Assembly (NCBI GenBank): GCA_041633555.1
Contig: JBFKFZ010000034.1
Coordinates: 1 to 34,894 of the forward strand
Direction of reading: 5' to 3'
DNA length: 34,894 nt
Source: JAHEAO01 sp041633555
GTDB taxonomy: Bacteria > Pseudomonadota > Alphaproteobacteria > Rhodobacterales > Rhodobacteraceae
Of the stretch, positions 22,572 through 31,107 are shown one piece after another (the stretch's first letter is position 1; the number at the start of each line of letters is the position of its first letter). A program made the position numbers and the translations under genes. A model generated the notes under the pieces. That model was not told where the DNA came from and searched no databases. It was given only the letters and a program-made list of their open reading frames with translations.

Positions 22572-24548
22572 ATGGCAAAACCCAAAGCAACGCCAAAACG
22601 CTCGGCCAAGTCGAAATCAGCAAAACCGTCAAAGAAGACCGCGACGGACCCCTCGCAGTCGCTCGACGACGCGCCGCGGCTCGGAGAGCGGGTTCTCAAC
22701 GTCCTGCCCGACATGCCCGACTTGCGGGATCGCATCTACGAACCGGCCCTGCTGGACCTTGCCATCACCATGGATCCGCCGGACCCCCTGATCAGCCCGG
22801 TTCGGGATCAGGGCGACGAGGGCGCTTGCACAGGCTTTGCGCTTGCGACCGCGATCACGCTGATGAACACGCTGCGCCACCAGCGTCTTGTAAGCGACAA
22901 GGCCGTTCCGATGATGAGCCCCAGGATGCTTTACGAGATGGCCAAGATTCATGATGAATGGCCGGGTGAGGAATACGAAGGGTCCAGCATAAGGGGGGCG
23001 CTCAAGGGATTCTTTCACAACGGCGTCTGCCGGGACGATCTCGCCCCCTACAAGTCCGGTGAGAAGGGATGGAGCCTGACCGTGGACCAGGCGAAAGACG
23101 CGCGGAATGTCGGCCTGGGGGCGTACTACCGCCTGCGTCCCGAGATTATCGACTATCACGCTGCGCTCAACGAGGCCGGGGTCATCTATGTTTCCGCCAC
23201 TATCCACAGCAGTTGGCAAGCGCCGAAGAACGGAGAGATCGTACCCTCGAAGCGCAAGGAAGGCGGTCATGCCTTCGTCATCGTCGGCTACAGCGCGCGC
23301 GGGTTCCTCATTCAGAATTCCTGGGGACCGAAGTGGGGCGGTTACGGCGGGCGACCGGGCATTGCGCTCTGGCGCTACGAAGACTGGGCGGAGAATGTCA
23401 TGGATGCCTGGGTGCTGCGGCTATCCGTGCCGACGCCCGACGCGTTCGATCTGACGTTCCCCAAACCGACCGCCGCCCCTGCGGCGCTCTTCGACTCGCC
23501 GAGCGTGGCGGCGCCACGCCGCGAGGAAATCATCGGCCATGTCATTCACCTCGACGACGGGAAACTGGTCGAGCGGGGCCGGTATGCCACGCCACTGTCG
23601 GTGATCCAGGAAACCGCGGATTTTCTGGCTGACGAGGAAGCCACGGCAAAGCGGGGATATGCGCAGCTGATGTTCTACGCGCATGGCGGTCTGAACGACG
23701 TCGCGGCCTCGGCAAACCGCATAAACAAGATGAAGGAAGTCTTTAAAAGAAATGGCATTTACCCAATTCATTTCATGTGGGAAACCGGCTTCTTTGAAAC
23801 CCTGGGTGATGTGCTGCGCAACGCATCATCGAGGACCGAGGCGCAGGTCGGCAGCCCGATTGCCGACATCTCCGACAGGATCCTCGAAAGGCTGGCTGGC
23901 GGGCCGGGCCGGGCGATCTGGCGGGATATGAAGGGCGATGCCGAACGCAGCTTTGCCGCCGCGTCGGGGGGCAAGGCCGCCGTCGGGGTTATACTGAAAG
24001 GCAATGCGAAGCGATCCAAGCCGCTCGGGATACATTGCGTCGGGCATAGTGCGGGGTCGATCTTTCTGGCGAATATGCTGGGGGCGATGGGGACGATGAA
24101 CCCGCTCAAGGACCCGGTTCAGACCTGCTCACTGATGGCGCCCGCCTGCACCATCGACCTGTTCAACGCCGACTTCGCGCCCAATATCGGGAAAGCGGAT
24201 GCCGCGACCGGTGTGCGCAAGCTGATCCAGTACAGCCTCATCGACCAGCGGGAGCTTGACGATTCCGTGGGGCCCTACCGCAAGTCGCTGCTCTATTTCG
24301 TGTCGCGGGCCTTCGAGGATGCAAAGAACATGCCGCTTCTGGGGATGCAGATCCACAGCGACAGCCTGACCCTGAAGGCCGGGCACAAGATCCGCTTTGC
24401 CGGGCGGGCGCCTGTCGTGACGGACTCGAAAACGCATGGCGGTTTCGACAATGACCGTGCAACGATGAACGACATCCTGAAGTCCATTCTGGGTAAGAAG
24501 CCGACCCCCGCGAAAGCCTTTTCGCAGGAAGATCTCGAAGGCTTCTAG
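22572..24548 (+). CDS. papain-like cysteine protease fused to an alpha/beta-hydrolase
   Basis: A 658-residue protein with two complete-looking catalytic modules. Residues 1-30 are Lys-rich. Residues 70-285 are a C1-type peptidase: oxyanion Gln80 and Cys86 in VRDQGDEGACTGFA, His233 in GGHAFVIVGY, Asn249 in QNSWGPKWGG. Residues 318-630 are an alpha/beta-hydrolase: oxyanion HGG (371-373), nucleophile Ser493 in CVGHSAGS, and His622 in SKTHGGFDND as the likely catalytic base. There is no signal peptide or membrane segment, so it is probably cytoplasmic. The start at 22572 follows GGAGGT; ATG 22569 is possible but overlaps the ribosome site too closely. It diverges from the TIR/ATPase operon, which suggests an effector of the same system (inference). 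C1-peptidase genes near TIR or ATPase genes are reminiscent of defence islands, but this exact fusion has no function known to me. Confidence 0.85.
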   Translation: MAKPKATPKRSAKSKSAKPSKKTATDPSQSLDDAPRLGERVLNVLPDMPDLRDRIYEPALLDLAITMDPPDPLISPVRDQGDEGACTGFALATAITLMNTLRHQRLVSDKAVPMMSPRMLYEMAKIHDEWPGEEYEGSSIRGALKGFFHNGVCRDDLAPYKSGEKGWSLTVDQAKDARNVGLGAYYRLRPEIIDYHAALNEAGVIYVSATIHSSWQAPKNGEIVPSKRKEGGHAFVIVGYSARGFLIQNSWGPKWGGYGGRPGIALWRYEDWAENVMDAWVLRLSVPTPDAFDLTFPKPTAAPAALFDSPSVAAPRREEIIGHVIHLDDGKLVERGRYATPLSVIQETADFLADEEATAKRGYAQLMFYAHGGLNDVAASANRINKMKEVFKRNGIYPIHFMWETGFFETLGDVLRNASSRTEAQVGSPIADISDRILERLAGGPGRAIWRDMKGDAERSFAAASGGKAAVGVILKGNAKRSKPLGIHCVGHSAGSIFLANMLGAMGTMNPLKDPVQTCSLMAPACTIDLFNADFAPNIGKADAATGVRKLIQYSLIDQRELDDSVGPYRKSLLYFVSRAFEDAKNMPLLGMQIHSDSLTLKAGHKIRFAGRAPVVTDSKTHGGFDNDRATMNDILKSILGKKPTPAKAFSQEDLEGF

Positions 24549-24692
24549 CAGACCCAGCGACTTTCCGCACCGGCACCGGCGGGCCGATAGGTCGACCCGC
24601 CCGACCGCGCGCTGCCAGCCCGCCCAACGCAACGGCCCTCATTAGGCCCAATGGCAAAACGTGATGTCGCGGGACCGGAAACAAACTATCAG

Positions 24693-24721
24693 TTGAAAGG
24701 GACGGCGAAATTTGATTATGT
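24693..24721 (+). promoter_or_regulatory. candidate promoter of the ABC importer operon
   Basis: TTGAAA (24693-24698), 17 bases, then TTATGT (24716-24721) lie in an AT-richer part of the 254-base gap before the ATP-binding gene. The -35 is good and the -10 poor. The rest of the gap has no gene; a loose AGGCA/TGCCT inverted repeat sits near 24735-24751. Confidence 0.25.
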
Positions 24722-24802
24722 CCGCACTCGGGGAGGCACTGACACTGCCTGACAATAAATGGGCCGGCAAACGGACCCGAAAAGAACAATGGGGAGTTTC
24801 GC

Positions 24803-25900
24803 TTGTCTGCCAACTCATCTGACAAGGCATTTGTCGAGTTCGATCGCGTTCAGAAAAGCTATGATGGAGAGGTTCTGGTCGTCAAAGACCTGAACCTTGC
24901 TTTGCCGAAAGGCGAGTTTCTGACCATGCTGGGGCCATCGGGATCGGGCAAGACGACCTGTCTGATGATGCTGGCCGGGTTCGAAACGGCGACGCATGGC
25001 GAGATCCGGCTCGGCGGCAAGGAAATCAACAACATCCCGCCGCACAAACGCGGCATCGGAATGGTGTTCCAGAACTACGCGCTGTTTCCGCACATGACGG
25101 TGAACGAGAACCTGTCCTTCCCGCTGGAGGTCCGCGGCATGGGCAAGGACGAGCGCGAGGCCAAGGTTAGGCGCGCGCTCGACATGGTGCAGATGGGAGC
25201 GTTCGGAAACCGCCGCCCGGCGCAGCTTTCCGGTGGCCAGCAGCAACGGATCGCGCTGGCCCGTGCGTTGGTTTTCGACCCCGAGCTGGTACTGATGGAC
25301 GAACCGCTGGGTGCGCTCGACAAGCAGTTGCGCGAGCATATGCAATACGAGATCAAGCACCTGCACGAAAGTCTCGGCATCACGGTCGTTTACGTGACCC
25401 ACGACCAGTCAGAGGCGCTGACGATGTCGGATCGCGTGGCGGTCTTTGACGACGGCATCATTCAGCAGCTGGCACCGCCGGATGATCTCTATGAACGGCC
25501 CGACAATAGTTTCGTCGCGCAGTTCATCGGCGAAAACAACAAGCTCACCGGTACGGTTACGGCGCGCAGCGGGGACACGGCCACCGTGAAGCTCGCCGAC
25601 GGCGATTCCTGCCAAGCGCTCGCGGTGAAATGTGGCGATGTCGGATCCGAAACATTGATCTCGATCCGGCCGGAACGGGTGCGGATCGGGGCGGAGCAGG
25701 ATGTGAATGCGACCGAGGCCAAGGTGCTGGAACTGATCTATCTCGGCGATCACATCCGTTGCCGGTTGAACGTGCATGGCGATGATGAATTCGTAGTCAA
25801 GGTACCGAATGCCAGCGGCAAGGGTCCGCTGGCCGTGGGCGATACCACGCGCGTCAGTTGGGACATTGAAGATGCGCGGGCGCTCGACCCGCTCATGTAA
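24803..25900 (+). CDS. ABC transporter ATP-binding protein, PotA-like (polyamine/opine family)
   Basis: The 365-residue ATPase has Walker A GPSGSGKTT (44-52), Q-loop Gln90, signature LSGGQQQR (142-149), Walker B LVLMDEP (162-168) and switch His200, followed by a TOBE-like regulatory domain (about 245-360). Domain order and length match PotA/FbpC/AfuC-type importers (PotA family). The start is TTG at 24803, six bases after GGGGAG; no in-frame ATG fits better. First gene of a five-gene operon: ATPase, binding protein, DUF1330 protein, two permeases. It powers import of a small cationic or carboxylated solute; the substrate cannot be assigned from this subunit. Confidence 0.92.
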   Translation: MSANSSDKAFVEFDRVQKSYDGEVLVVKDLNLALPKGEFLTMLGPSGSGKTTCLMMLAGFETATHGEIRLGGKEINNIPPHKRGIGMVFQNYALFPHMTVNENLSFPLEVRGMGKDEREAKVRRALDMVQMGAFGNRRPAQLSGGQQQRIALARALVFDPELVLMDEPLGALDKQLREHMQYEIKHLHESLGITVVYVTHDQSEALTMSDRVAVFDDGIIQQLAPPDDLYERPDNSFVAQFIGENNKLTGTVTARSGDTATVKLADGDSCQALAVKCGDVGSETLISIRPERVRIGAEQDVNATEAKVLELIYLGDHIRCRLNVHGDDEFVVKVPNASGKGPLAVGDTTRVSWDIEDARALDPLM

Positions 25901-25961
25901 GGCAAGCTTCCGGGGCCGGCACAGGCTCCGGGCCAACAGAACAGCAAAACATGGGAGATGA

Positions 25962-27041
25962 ATGCTGATGAAGAAGACACTAATACTGACAACCGCTCTG
26001 ACCGGATTTGCCTTTGCGGCCGCCGCTGAAGGTGAGCTGGTCGTGATGTCTTGGGGCGGCGCCTATGGCAAGTCTCAAGATGAAGCCTACAATAAGCCCT
26101 TCGCTGCTGAGACCGGCATCAACGTGACCATGGTCGATGCCGACAACCCGGCGACCCCGATCAAGGCTCAGGTCGAGGCCAACAATGTCAGCATCGATGT
26201 GGCAGACGTCGAATATTCGGACGCCATCCGTCTGTGCGACGAAGGGCTTCTGGAAGAGATCGACACCTCGATGCTTCCCGCTGCACCCGATGGCACGCCC
26301 GCCGAAGAGGATTTCATTGAGGGCGCGCTGACCGATTGCGCCGTTGCCAACATCGTGTGGTCGACCGCCGTGGCTTACAACACCGAAGCCAATCCGACGG
26401 CACCGGATTCGATCGACGATTTCTTCAACCTTGCCGACTTTCCGGGCAAGCGTGGCCTGCGCAAGGGCGCCAAGATCAACCTCGAGATGGCGCTGATGGC
26501 TGACGGCGTTCCGGCTGCCGAAGTCTATGACATGCTGGAAACCGACGAGGGTGTCGACCGGGCCTTCGCCAAGCTCGACACGATCAAGGACAGCGTCGTT
26601 TGGTGGGAAGCCGGCGCACAGCCGCCGCAGCTTCTGGCTGACGGTGAGGTTGCAATGTCCACCGCCTATAACGGCCGTATCTTCAACGCCGCCGTCGGCG
26701 AGGGTCAGCCCTTCGAGATCCTCTGGGACGGCCAGATTCTGGACTTCGACCTCTTCGTGATACCGAAAGGTGCGCCCAACCTCGAAAATGCGCTGAAATA
26801 TATCACCTACTCGACCGACACTCAGCGTCTGGCGGATCAGGCGAGCTGGATCAGCTACGGCCCGGCGCGGAAATCTTCTGGCGCGCTTGTCGGACTCTAT
26901 TCCGACGGCAAGACCGAGATGGCACCGCATATGCCGACCGCCGAGGCCAACCTGAAGAACGCGCTGGTAAACAACTTCGAGTTCTGGGCTGACCGCGATA
27001 CCGAGCTGAACGAGCGTTTCAACGCCTGGCTGGCTCAGTAA
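25962..27041 (+). CDS. periplasmic substrate-binding protein, PotD-like
   Basis: Protein of 359 residues with a signal peptide (MLMKKTLILTTALTG, cleavage after the AAAA near residue 22) and a mature start GELVVMSWGGAYGKSQDEA, the typical first strand and turn of spermidine/putrescine-type binding proteins. Later elements such as NIVWSTAVAYN, WEAGAQPPQLLADGEVAMSTAYNGR and WLAQ at the end fit the same family. Either ATG 25962 or ATG 25968 may be used; GGGAG lies 4 or 10 bases ahead. It gives the importer its specificity in the periplasm. A hairpin follows the stop, which may stabilise this mRNA segment for higher binding-protein output. Polyamine versus other amine or opine ligand is open. Confidence 0.9.
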   Translation: MLMKKTLILTTALTGFAFAAAAEGELVVMSWGGAYGKSQDEAYNKPFAAETGINVTMVDADNPATPIKAQVEANNVSIDVADVEYSDAIRLCDEGLLEEIDTSMLPAAPDGTPAEEDFIEGALTDCAVANIVWSTAVAYNTEANPTAPDSIDDFFNLADFPGKRGLRKGAKINLEMALMADGVPAAEVYDMLETDEGVDRAFAKLDTIKDSVVWWEAGAQPPQLLADGEVAMSTAYNGRIFNAAVGEGQPFEILWDGQILDFDLFVIPKGAPNLENALKYITYSTDTQRLADQASWISYGPARKSSGALVGLYSDGKTEMAPHMPTAEANLKNALVNNFEFWADRDTELNERFNAWLAQ

Positions 27042-27050
27042 GGAAGACTG

Positions 27051-27078
27051 CACGGCGCGGGGGTCTCCTCGCGCCGTG
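27051..27078 (+). promoter_or_regulatory. intercistronic stem-loop after the binding-protein gene
   Basis: CACGGCGCG (27051-27059) pairs perfectly with CGCGCCGTG (27070-27078) around a 10-base loop. No T-run follows and the downstream genes continue. Such stems after ABC binding-protein genes commonly act as 3' exonuclease barriers that raise binding-protein levels over permease levels. Confidence 0.65.
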
Positions 27079-27098
27079 TGACCATTAGGGGAAAGACG

Positions 27099-27389
27099 AT
27101 GCCTAAAGGCTACTGGATTGTGCATGTCACCGTGAAGAACGCGGATGAATATGCCGAATATGTCCGGCTCGATACGCCGGTCATAGAGCGCTTCGGTGGC
27201 AGGTTCATCGTGCGGGGCGGGCGGAACGAACAGCCCGAAACGCCGCAGAAGGACCGGCACGTGGTGGTCGAATTTCCCGATTATGATACGGCGCTTACCT
27301 GCTACAATTCACCCGATTACCAGCGCGCCGCCGATATTCGCCGGGCGCATTCCGACAGCGACATCGTGATCATCGAGGGCACTGCATGA
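27099..27389 (+). CDS. DUF1330 family protein
   Basis: The 96-residue protein is a ferredoxin-like alpha/beta barrel of the DUF1330 family: it begins PKGYWIVHVTVKNADEYAEY, has RFGGRFIVRGGR in the middle and VVEFPDYDTALTCYNSPDYQ near the end, all family hallmarks. I use ATG 27099, preceded by AGGGGAAAG, not the upstream in-frame GTG at 27078. No enzymatic role is established for DUF1330. It is coupled to the next permease gene by an ATGA overlap, so it belongs to the importer operon and may act on or sense the imported compound (inference). Confidence 0.9.
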   Translation: MPKGYWIVHVTVKNADEYAEYVRLDTPVIERFGGRFIVRGGRNEQPETPQKDRHVVVEFPDYDTALTCYNSPDYQRAADIRRAHSDSDIVIIEGTA

Positions 27390-28627
27390 GCGAGATGCTG
27401 ACCACGGCCGACGGCAAGCCGCTAAAGGCTGCTCTGGCCGCCGCGCAGGCACAGGCCAAGCGCCGGGCCTTCTTGCTGGTGTTACCCCTGCTCCTGTTCA
27501 TCCTCGTGACCTTCGTGGCGCCGATCGGGCAGATGCTGTTCCGTTCGGTTCACAACCCGTCCTTTGCAGAGAATTCCAGCAACCTCGCGGTCTGGTTTGA
27601 CGAGAATCCCGCGGGCACTGAACCCGACGAGGCTGCCTATGAGGCCTTGGTCATGGATCTGCGCCAGATGCGGGAGAACAAGACGCAAGGCGAGGCCGGC
27701 ACGCGCATCAACTACGACTATTCCGGCGCCCGTTCGCTGTTCACTTCGACCGCGCGAAAGTCGGAGCGGCTCGAACCGCCCTACAAGGAGGCGGTTCTTG
27801 AGGAGGATGACGAGTGGGGCGATCCGGTCCTCTGGCAGGCCATGCGGGGTGCCGCGGATGCCTATACTCTGAACTTCTATCTCGCGGCACTTGATCTCGG
27901 GCGGGACGAGAACGGCAATATCGTCTCTGTCGAGGAAAACCGGGCGGTATACGTCAAGCTGTTTGGTCGGACACTGATCCTGTCAGCCCTGATCACCGCG
28001 ACGACGCTGATCTTGGGCTTCCCGATCGCGCATCTGCTGGCCACGTTGCCGCTGCGCTATTCCAACCTGTTGATGATCCTCGTGCTGTTGCCCTTCTGGA
28101 CATCGCTTCTCGTGCGCACGACCTCGTGGATCGTGCTGCTGCAAAGTCAAGGCGTTCTCAACGACGTCATGGTCGCCACCGGCATCGTCGGCGATCAGAG
28201 CCGGCTGCAGATGATCTACAACCAGACCGGTACGATCATCGCAATGACGCATATCCTGCTGCCCTTCACGGTTCTGCCGCTTTATTCGGTGATGCGGCCG
28301 ATCAACCCGTCCTATGTCCGCGCCGCCCGTTCGCTGGGTGCGACAAGCTGGACCGCGTTCCGACGCATCTATCTGCCGCAGACGATACCGGGGATCGGGG
28401 CGGGGGCGCTGCTCGTGTTTATCCTTGCGGTCGGCTATTACATCACGCCCGCCCTGGTCGGCGGCGCGGACGGTCAGCTGATCTCGAACCTGATCGCCTT
28501 CCACATGCAGAAATCGCTGAACTGGTCTCTGGCCGCAGCACTTGCCGCGCTGCTCTTGGGCGGTGTCCTGTTGCTCTACTGGGTCTATGACCGGCTGGTC
28601 GGCATCGACAACCTGAAGCTGGGGTAA
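27386..28627 (+). CDS. ABC transporter permease, PotB-like, with long periplasmic insert
   Basis: This 413-residue permease has about six membrane helices. Helix one lies near 30-55. Then comes a soluble stretch of roughly 135 residues, acidic and polar, before helix two near 195. The binding-protein-dependent transport fold follows, with the EAA loop AARSLGATSWTAFRRIYLP near 310-330 that contacts the ATPase. Typical PotB proteins are about 285 residues, so the insert accounts for the extra length; long-insert versions are frequent in alphaproteobacterial polyamine-type operons. The start overlaps the DUF1330 stop (ATGA). It forms the membrane channel with the next gene product. Confidence 0.9.
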   Translation: MSEMLTTADGKPLKAALAAAQAQAKRRAFLLVLPLLLFILVTFVAPIGQMLFRSVHNPSFAENSSNLAVWFDENPAGTEPDEAAYEALVMDLRQMRENKTQGEAGTRINYDYSGARSLFTSTARKSERLEPPYKEAVLEEDDEWGDPVLWQAMRGAADAYTLNFYLAALDLGRDENGNIVSVEENRAVYVKLFGRTLILSALITATTLILGFPIAHLLATLPLRYSNLLMILVLLPFWTSLLVRTTSWIVLLQSQGVLNDVMVATGIVGDQSRLQMIYNQTGTIIAMTHILLPFTVLPLYSVMRPINPSYVRAARSLGATSWTAFRRIYLPQTIPGIGAGALLVFILAVGYYITPALVGGADGQLISNLIAFHMQKSLNWSLAAALAALLLGGVLLLYWVYDRLVGIDNLKLG

Positions 28628-28632
28628 GTGAG

Positions 28633-29544
28633 ATGGCTTTACCGAAACACGCCTCGACGCTGGAACGGGTCTGGTACTACACCTACCTGGTGATCTGTGC
28701 GCTGATCTTCCTGTTCCTGATCGCGCCGATCCTGATCATCATCCCTTTGTCGTTCAACGCCGCGCCCTATTTCACATTCACCCAGAAGATGCTGAGCTTC
28801 GATCCGACCGGCTATTCGATGCGCTGGTACGATATCCTGCTGACCTTCGGTATGACGGCACCTGATGCGGCGCGCGACAGTTCCTGGTGGTCGGATGTCT
28901 GGAACAATGCCGCTTGGGTACGGGCGGCGAAGAACTCGGTGGTGATCGGGTTCTTCTCGACCATCCTCGCCGCGGCGCTGGGCACGCTTGCCGCGCTGGG
29001 CCTGTCGCGGCCCGAAATGCCCTATCGCCGGGCGATCATGGCGATCCTTATCTCGCCGATGATCGTACCGATCATAATCACGGCAACCGGTTTGTTCTTC
29101 TTCTACTCGAAGGTCGGTCTGGCAGGCTCCTATTTTGGCATCATCCTGGCCCATGCCACGCTGGGCATTCCCTTCGTGATCATCACCGTCACCGCGACGC
29201 TCGTCGGGTTTGACCATTCGCTGACCCGGGCGGCGGCCTCGATGGGGGCGAACGCGACGACTACATTCCGGCGGATCACCATGCCGCTCATCCTGCCGGG
29301 CGTGATCTCGGGCGGATTGTTCGCCTTCGTCACGTCATTCGACGAGGTCGTGGTGGTGCTTTTCGTCGCCGCCCCCGATCAGCAGACGATCCCGCGGCAG
29401 ATGTGGAACGGTATCCGTGAACAGATCAGCCCCGCGATCCTGTCCGTGGCGACGATCCTGGTGATCGTTTCGATCCTCCTGCTGACAACCGTGGAACTGC
29501 TGCGCCGCCGGTCGGAACGACTGCGCGGGCTTTCGCCCGGGTGA
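28633..29544 (+). CDS. ABC transporter permease, PotC-like
   Basis: The 303-residue second permease has six helices and the EAA loop RAAASMGANATTTFRRITMP near 195-215. The first helix (about 15-35) is followed by a moderately long periplasmic loop rich in aromatic residues, then the conserved transport domain. It starts five bases after the previous permease gene stop with GTGAG close ahead. Last gene of the importer operon; it converges on trpE with only 45 bases between the stops and no clear terminator hairpin. Confidence 0.9.
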   Translation: MALPKHASTLERVWYYTYLVICALIFLFLIAPILIIIPLSFNAAPYFTFTQKMLSFDPTGYSMRWYDILLTFGMTAPDAARDSSWWSDVWNNAAWVRAAKNSVVIGFFSTILAAALGTLAALGLSRPEMPYRRAIMAILISPMIVPIIITATGLFFFYSKVGLAGSYFGIILAHATLGIPFVIITVTATLVGFDHSLTRAAASMGANATTTFRRITMPLILPGVISGGLFAFVTSFDEVVVVLFVAAPDQQTIPRQMWNGIREQISPAILSVATILVIVSILLLTTVELLRRRSERLRGLSPG

Positions 29545-29589
29545 CTCCCCTCCCGCATCTGGGCACATCAGGCAAACTTCGGAACGGCT

Positions 29590-31101
29590 CTAGCTGTTGC
29601 CGCTGCGGGTGAACATCCCGGCATCCGCGGCGGCGCGGCGGATGGCGTTTGACTTGTGCACCGTCTCTTGGTACTCGGCCTCGGCGTCGCTGTCATAGAC
29701 GACACCGCCACCGGCTTGGATATAGAGCTTTTCGTCCTTCAGCACCGCGGTGCGCAGCGCGATGCACATGTCCATGTCGCCGTTCGAGGCAAAATAGCCG
29801 ACACCGCCGCCATAGACGCCACGCTTCTGCGGTTCCAACTCGTCGATGATCTCCATCGCGCGGACTTTCGGCGCCCCGGATACGGTTCCCGCGGGCAGTC
29901 CAGCAAGTAGTGCTGACAGCGCATCCTGATCCTCGGCCAGTTCGCCAACGACGTTCGAGACGATATGCATGACGTGGCTGTAGCGTTCGATGATGAACTG
30001 CTCGGTCGGGCGGACGGTGCCGATCTTTGAAACCTTTCCAGTGTCATTGCGGCCGAGATCGAGCAGCATCAGATGTTCGGCAAGTTCCTTCTGGTCAGCC
30101 AGAAGGCTGGCCTCGTTAGCATTGTCTTCCTCTGGCGTCGCGCCCCGCGGCCTTGTTCCAGCGATCGGGCGGATCGTGACTTCCGAGCCGAAGACCCGCA
30201 CGAGGATCTCGGGGCTGGCGCCGATCACCTGGTAGCCGCCGAAATTGAAGTAGAACATGAAGGGCGACGGGTTGGTGCGGCGCAACGAACGGTAGAGCGC
30301 GAAGGGCGGCAGCGCGAAGTCGAGCGACCAGCGCTGCGAGGGGACGACCTGAAAGATGTCTCCGGCGCGAATATAGTCTTTGGCCTTCTCGACCGCCTCG
30401 AGATAGCCCTGATGGCTAAAATTGCTGACCGGCTCGGCATCGGGAAGCGCTTCGCCCAGGTCGTGGCTGGTATCCTTCGGCTGTCGTTCGAGATCGTGGA
30501 CTGCGTCCATCACGCGCTCGGCCGCCTGTGCATAGGCGGCGTGGGCGGACAGGCCAGAGGCGGTCCATGCGGGCGAGACGACAATCACCTCACCCTTCAC
30601 GCCATCCAGAACAGCCACAACCGAGGGGCGCAGCATGACCGCGTCGGGTAAGCCGAGAGGGTCGGGGTTGACGTCTGGCAGATGCTCGACCAGCCGGATC
30701 ATGTCATAACCGAGATAGCCAAAAAGACCCGCCGCGGCGGCTGGCAGGTCGGCTGGCAGGTCGATGTGGCTTTCCGCGATCAGCGCTCTCAGTGTTTCCA
30801 GCGGACCGCCGGGCAGGTCGGTGAAGGCCTCCGGGTCAAACCGCGCCTCGCGGTTGATCTCTGACGACCTGCCGCGGCAGCGCCAGATCAGGTCGGGCTT
30901 CATCCCGATGATCGAGTAGCGCCCACGCACCTCGCCGCCGGTCACCGATTCCAGCATGAAACTGTCGGTCCGCGCCTCGGTCAGCTTCAGCATCAGCGAG
31001 ACCGGCGTGTCGAGATCGGCCGCCAGCCTTGAATAGACGACCTGGTTCTCGCCCCGGTCATAGCTAGCCTCGAAGGCGTCATAGGAGGGTAGCACGGCCA
31101 T
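29590..31101 (-). CDS. trpE: anthranilate synthase component I
   Basis: The 503-residue protein carries the chorismate-utilising enzyme core. Near the N-terminus is FMLESVTGGEVRGRYSIIG, which includes the (L)LES element of the tryptophan feedback site. Further on are GDIFQVVPSQRW, IRPIAGTRPRG, DLGRNDTGKV, SHVMHIVSNV, AGTVSGAPKVRAMEII and GGGVGYFASNG, all TrpE signatures. It makes anthranilate from chorismate with the TrpG glutaminase, encoded elsewhere. The ATG lies six bases after the stop of the PpiD-like gene, so the two are co-transcribed. No trp leader peptide is visible upstream because the upstream gene is immediately adjacent. The gene order is common in Rhodobacteraceae. Confidence 0.97.
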   Translation of the reverse strand: MAVLPSYDAFEASYDRGENQVVYSRLAADLDTPVSLMLKLTEARTDSFMLESVTGGEVRGRYSIIGMKPDLIWRCRGRSSEINREARFDPEAFTDLPGGPLETLRALIAESHIDLPADLPAAAAGLFGYLGYDMIRLVEHLPDVNPDPLGLPDAVMLRPSVVAVLDGVKGEVIVVSPAWTASGLSAHAAYAQAAERVMDAVHDLERQPKDTSHDLGEALPDAEPVSNFSHQGYLEAVEKAKDYIRAGDIFQVVPSQRWSLDFALPPFALYRSLRRTNPSPFMFYFNFGGYQVIGASPEILVRVFGSEVTIRPIAGTRPRGATPEEDNANEASLLADQKELAEHLMLLDLGRNDTGKVSKIGTVRPTEQFIIERYSHVMHIVSNVVGELAEDQDALSALLAGLPAGTVSGAPKVRAMEIIDELEPQKRGVYGGGVGYFASNGDMDMCIALRTAVLKDEKLYIQAGGGVVYDSDAEAEYQETVHKSNAIRRAAADAGMFTRSGNS

Positions 31102-31107
31102 CTGGCG

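Noticed and set aside
25980..27260. Long open frame on the minus strand opposite the binding-protein gene
   Set aside because: Antisense shadow caused by GC-rich third positions; the plus strand has a signal peptide, family motifs and operon spacing.
29545..29589. Bidirectional terminator between the ABC operon and trpE
   Set aside because: The 45-base gap has no stem of useful length and no T-tract.
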